Origin: Phycisphaerales bacterium UBA966
Lineage (GTDB): Bacteria > Planctomycetota > Phycisphaerae > Phycisphaerales > SM1A02
Length of the DNA stretch: 6,499 bases
Reading direction: 5' to 3'
NCBI GenBank assembly: GCA_002292895.1
Contig: DBCE01000235.1
Location: forward strand, 1 to 6,499
The translations under genes and the position numbers were made by a program. The notes under the pieces are model-generated. The model made no database searches, was not told the DNA's origin, and saw only the letters and a list, made by a program, of their open reading frames with translations. Shown here one piece after another: positions 5,881 to 6,499 of the stretch (position 1 is its first letter; each line of letters begins with the position of its first letter).

Positions 5881-6499
5881 TGCGCTCGCGCTCCGCAGCT
5901 GATAGCCGCTCCAGCAATCCAAGCTGCGTATAGGTATCGACACGAGACGCTGCGTCGACGCCGGCATACACAGCGGTTGCATCGACGATCGGACGCCCCA
6001 TGATTTCTTCAAGGTTGCTCTGTGTGTAGGTGGGCTTCACCGTCGCGGTACTCGTCGTACCGTACTGATTGAGATTGGAAGCAAAGATGCCAGCAGCGCT
6101 GACGGGAAGGAAGTCCTCGTAGCGCAATCCCTCATATTGAACGTAACCCTGCCGAATCAGTTCGGTCATGTCGGTTGATGTCACCTTGCCCGCCTGAGCG
6201 GCGGCTATCCCCACTGTGGTGGGCGCAAAGCGCGCAAACACAAGGTCAGCGGCGATGAGTTCCAGGAGCGTCTTCGGAAACTTCGCAAATGGCGCGGCAT
6301 AAAGCGCTTCATACGCAGCGAAATCTCGCTGTGGCAACTTCGGATTGCGGTCGCGCACCGCATCCGCCTGCACGAGGCACTGGTCGTACATTTCACGGCC
6401 CTTCGCAGTACATGCGTAGAACCGCTCTTCAATCTCGCCAAAGCGAGCCGTGTGCGTTGCCGCCACAGTGCTGCCGTCTTCTTCGGTAAACACCACTGG
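5852..6499 (-). CDS. 2-oxoadipate dioxygenase/decarboxylase, HglS/YdcJ (DUF1338) family, C-terminal part
   Basis: Fe(II)-dependent cytosolic enzyme that converts 2-oxoadipate to D-2-hydroxyglutarate and CO2, a step of the D-lysine/2-aminoadipate catabolic route. The visible 215 residues match the C-terminal half of the family as I recall E. coli YdcJ. HTARFGEIEER (16-26) corresponds to the YdcJ stretch THTARFGEIEQR and carries the expected glutamate metal ligand. YEDFLPVSAAGIFASNL (127-143) is the family's most distinctive string. The two His metal ligands lie in the missing N-terminal part beyond the right edge, so activity cannot be judged. The frame is open at the edge, and a GTG at 6494-6496 is internal, not the start. 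The C-terminus, about 20 residues longer than YdcJ from memory, ends inside the 3' end of the porin on the opposite strand. Confidence 0.88.
   Translation of the reverse strand, partial: PVVFTEEDGSTVAATHTARFGEIEERFYACTAKGREMYDQCLVQADAVRDRNPKLPQRDFAAYEALYAAPFAKFPKTLLELIAADLVFARFAPTTVGIAAAQAGKVTSTDMTELIRQGYVQYEGLRYEDFLPVSAAGIFASNLNQYGTTSTATVKPTYTQSNLEEIMGRPIVDATAVYAGVDAASRVDTYTQLGLLERLSAAERERIRIRLAVAL

Noticed and set aside
1..6499. Search for defence, phage, transposon or CRISPR content
   Set aside because: No transposase, integrase, nuclease, toxin-antitoxin pair, spaced direct repeats or terminal inverted repeats were seen; the six genes look like ordinary chromosomal functions.

Overview
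The window reads as bacterial chromosomal DNA of moderately high GC. It is gram-negative: it encodes an outer-membrane beta-barrel porin with a C-terminal Phe and periplasm-directed proteins. The porin has a coiled coil, then 'QQRATQIRAVVQDVLADS', then a 'GYD.G..' beta-strand start. That resembles porins I associate with Planctomycetota, especially the Phycisphaerae lineage. This assignment rests on one protein recalled from memory and is moderate at best. I see no mobile element, CRISPR array, rRNA or tRNA.

Six protein genes strictly alternate in strand (+,-,+,-,+,-), so no two visible genes can share a transcript. In order they are: a TauE/SafE-type anion exporter (14-796, +); an NCS1 nucleobase/allantoin/hydantoin-type permease (837-2393, -); a regulator with an N-terminal winged helix and a C-terminal LuxR-type HTH (2800-3654, +); a secreted NodB-type polysaccharide deacetylase (3689-4477, -); a divergent porin (4615-5880, +); and the C-terminal half of a 2-oxoadipate dioxygenase/decarboxylase of the HglS/YdcJ family (5852 to the right edge, -).

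The two divergent gaps hold the regulatory content. The 406-bp gap between permease and regulator contains a strong Shine-Dalgarno followed by an apparent ATT start for the permease. It also contains a hairpin that overlaps that Shine-Dalgarno, two inverted repeats of operator type, and a weak sigma-70-like promoter toward the regulator. The simplest reading is that the regulator controls itself and the permease, but that is inference from layout only. The 137-bp gap between deacetylase and porin holds a perfect 16-bp GC-rich palindrome and a possible extended -10 promoter.

The genes do not form one obvious pathway: anion export, nucleobase-type uptake, cell-surface glycan modification, outer-membrane transport and lysine/2-oxoadipate catabolism. 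I found no clear new multi-gene system. The points most worth a second look are the ATT start, the two-headed regulator and the porin that lacks a signal peptide.
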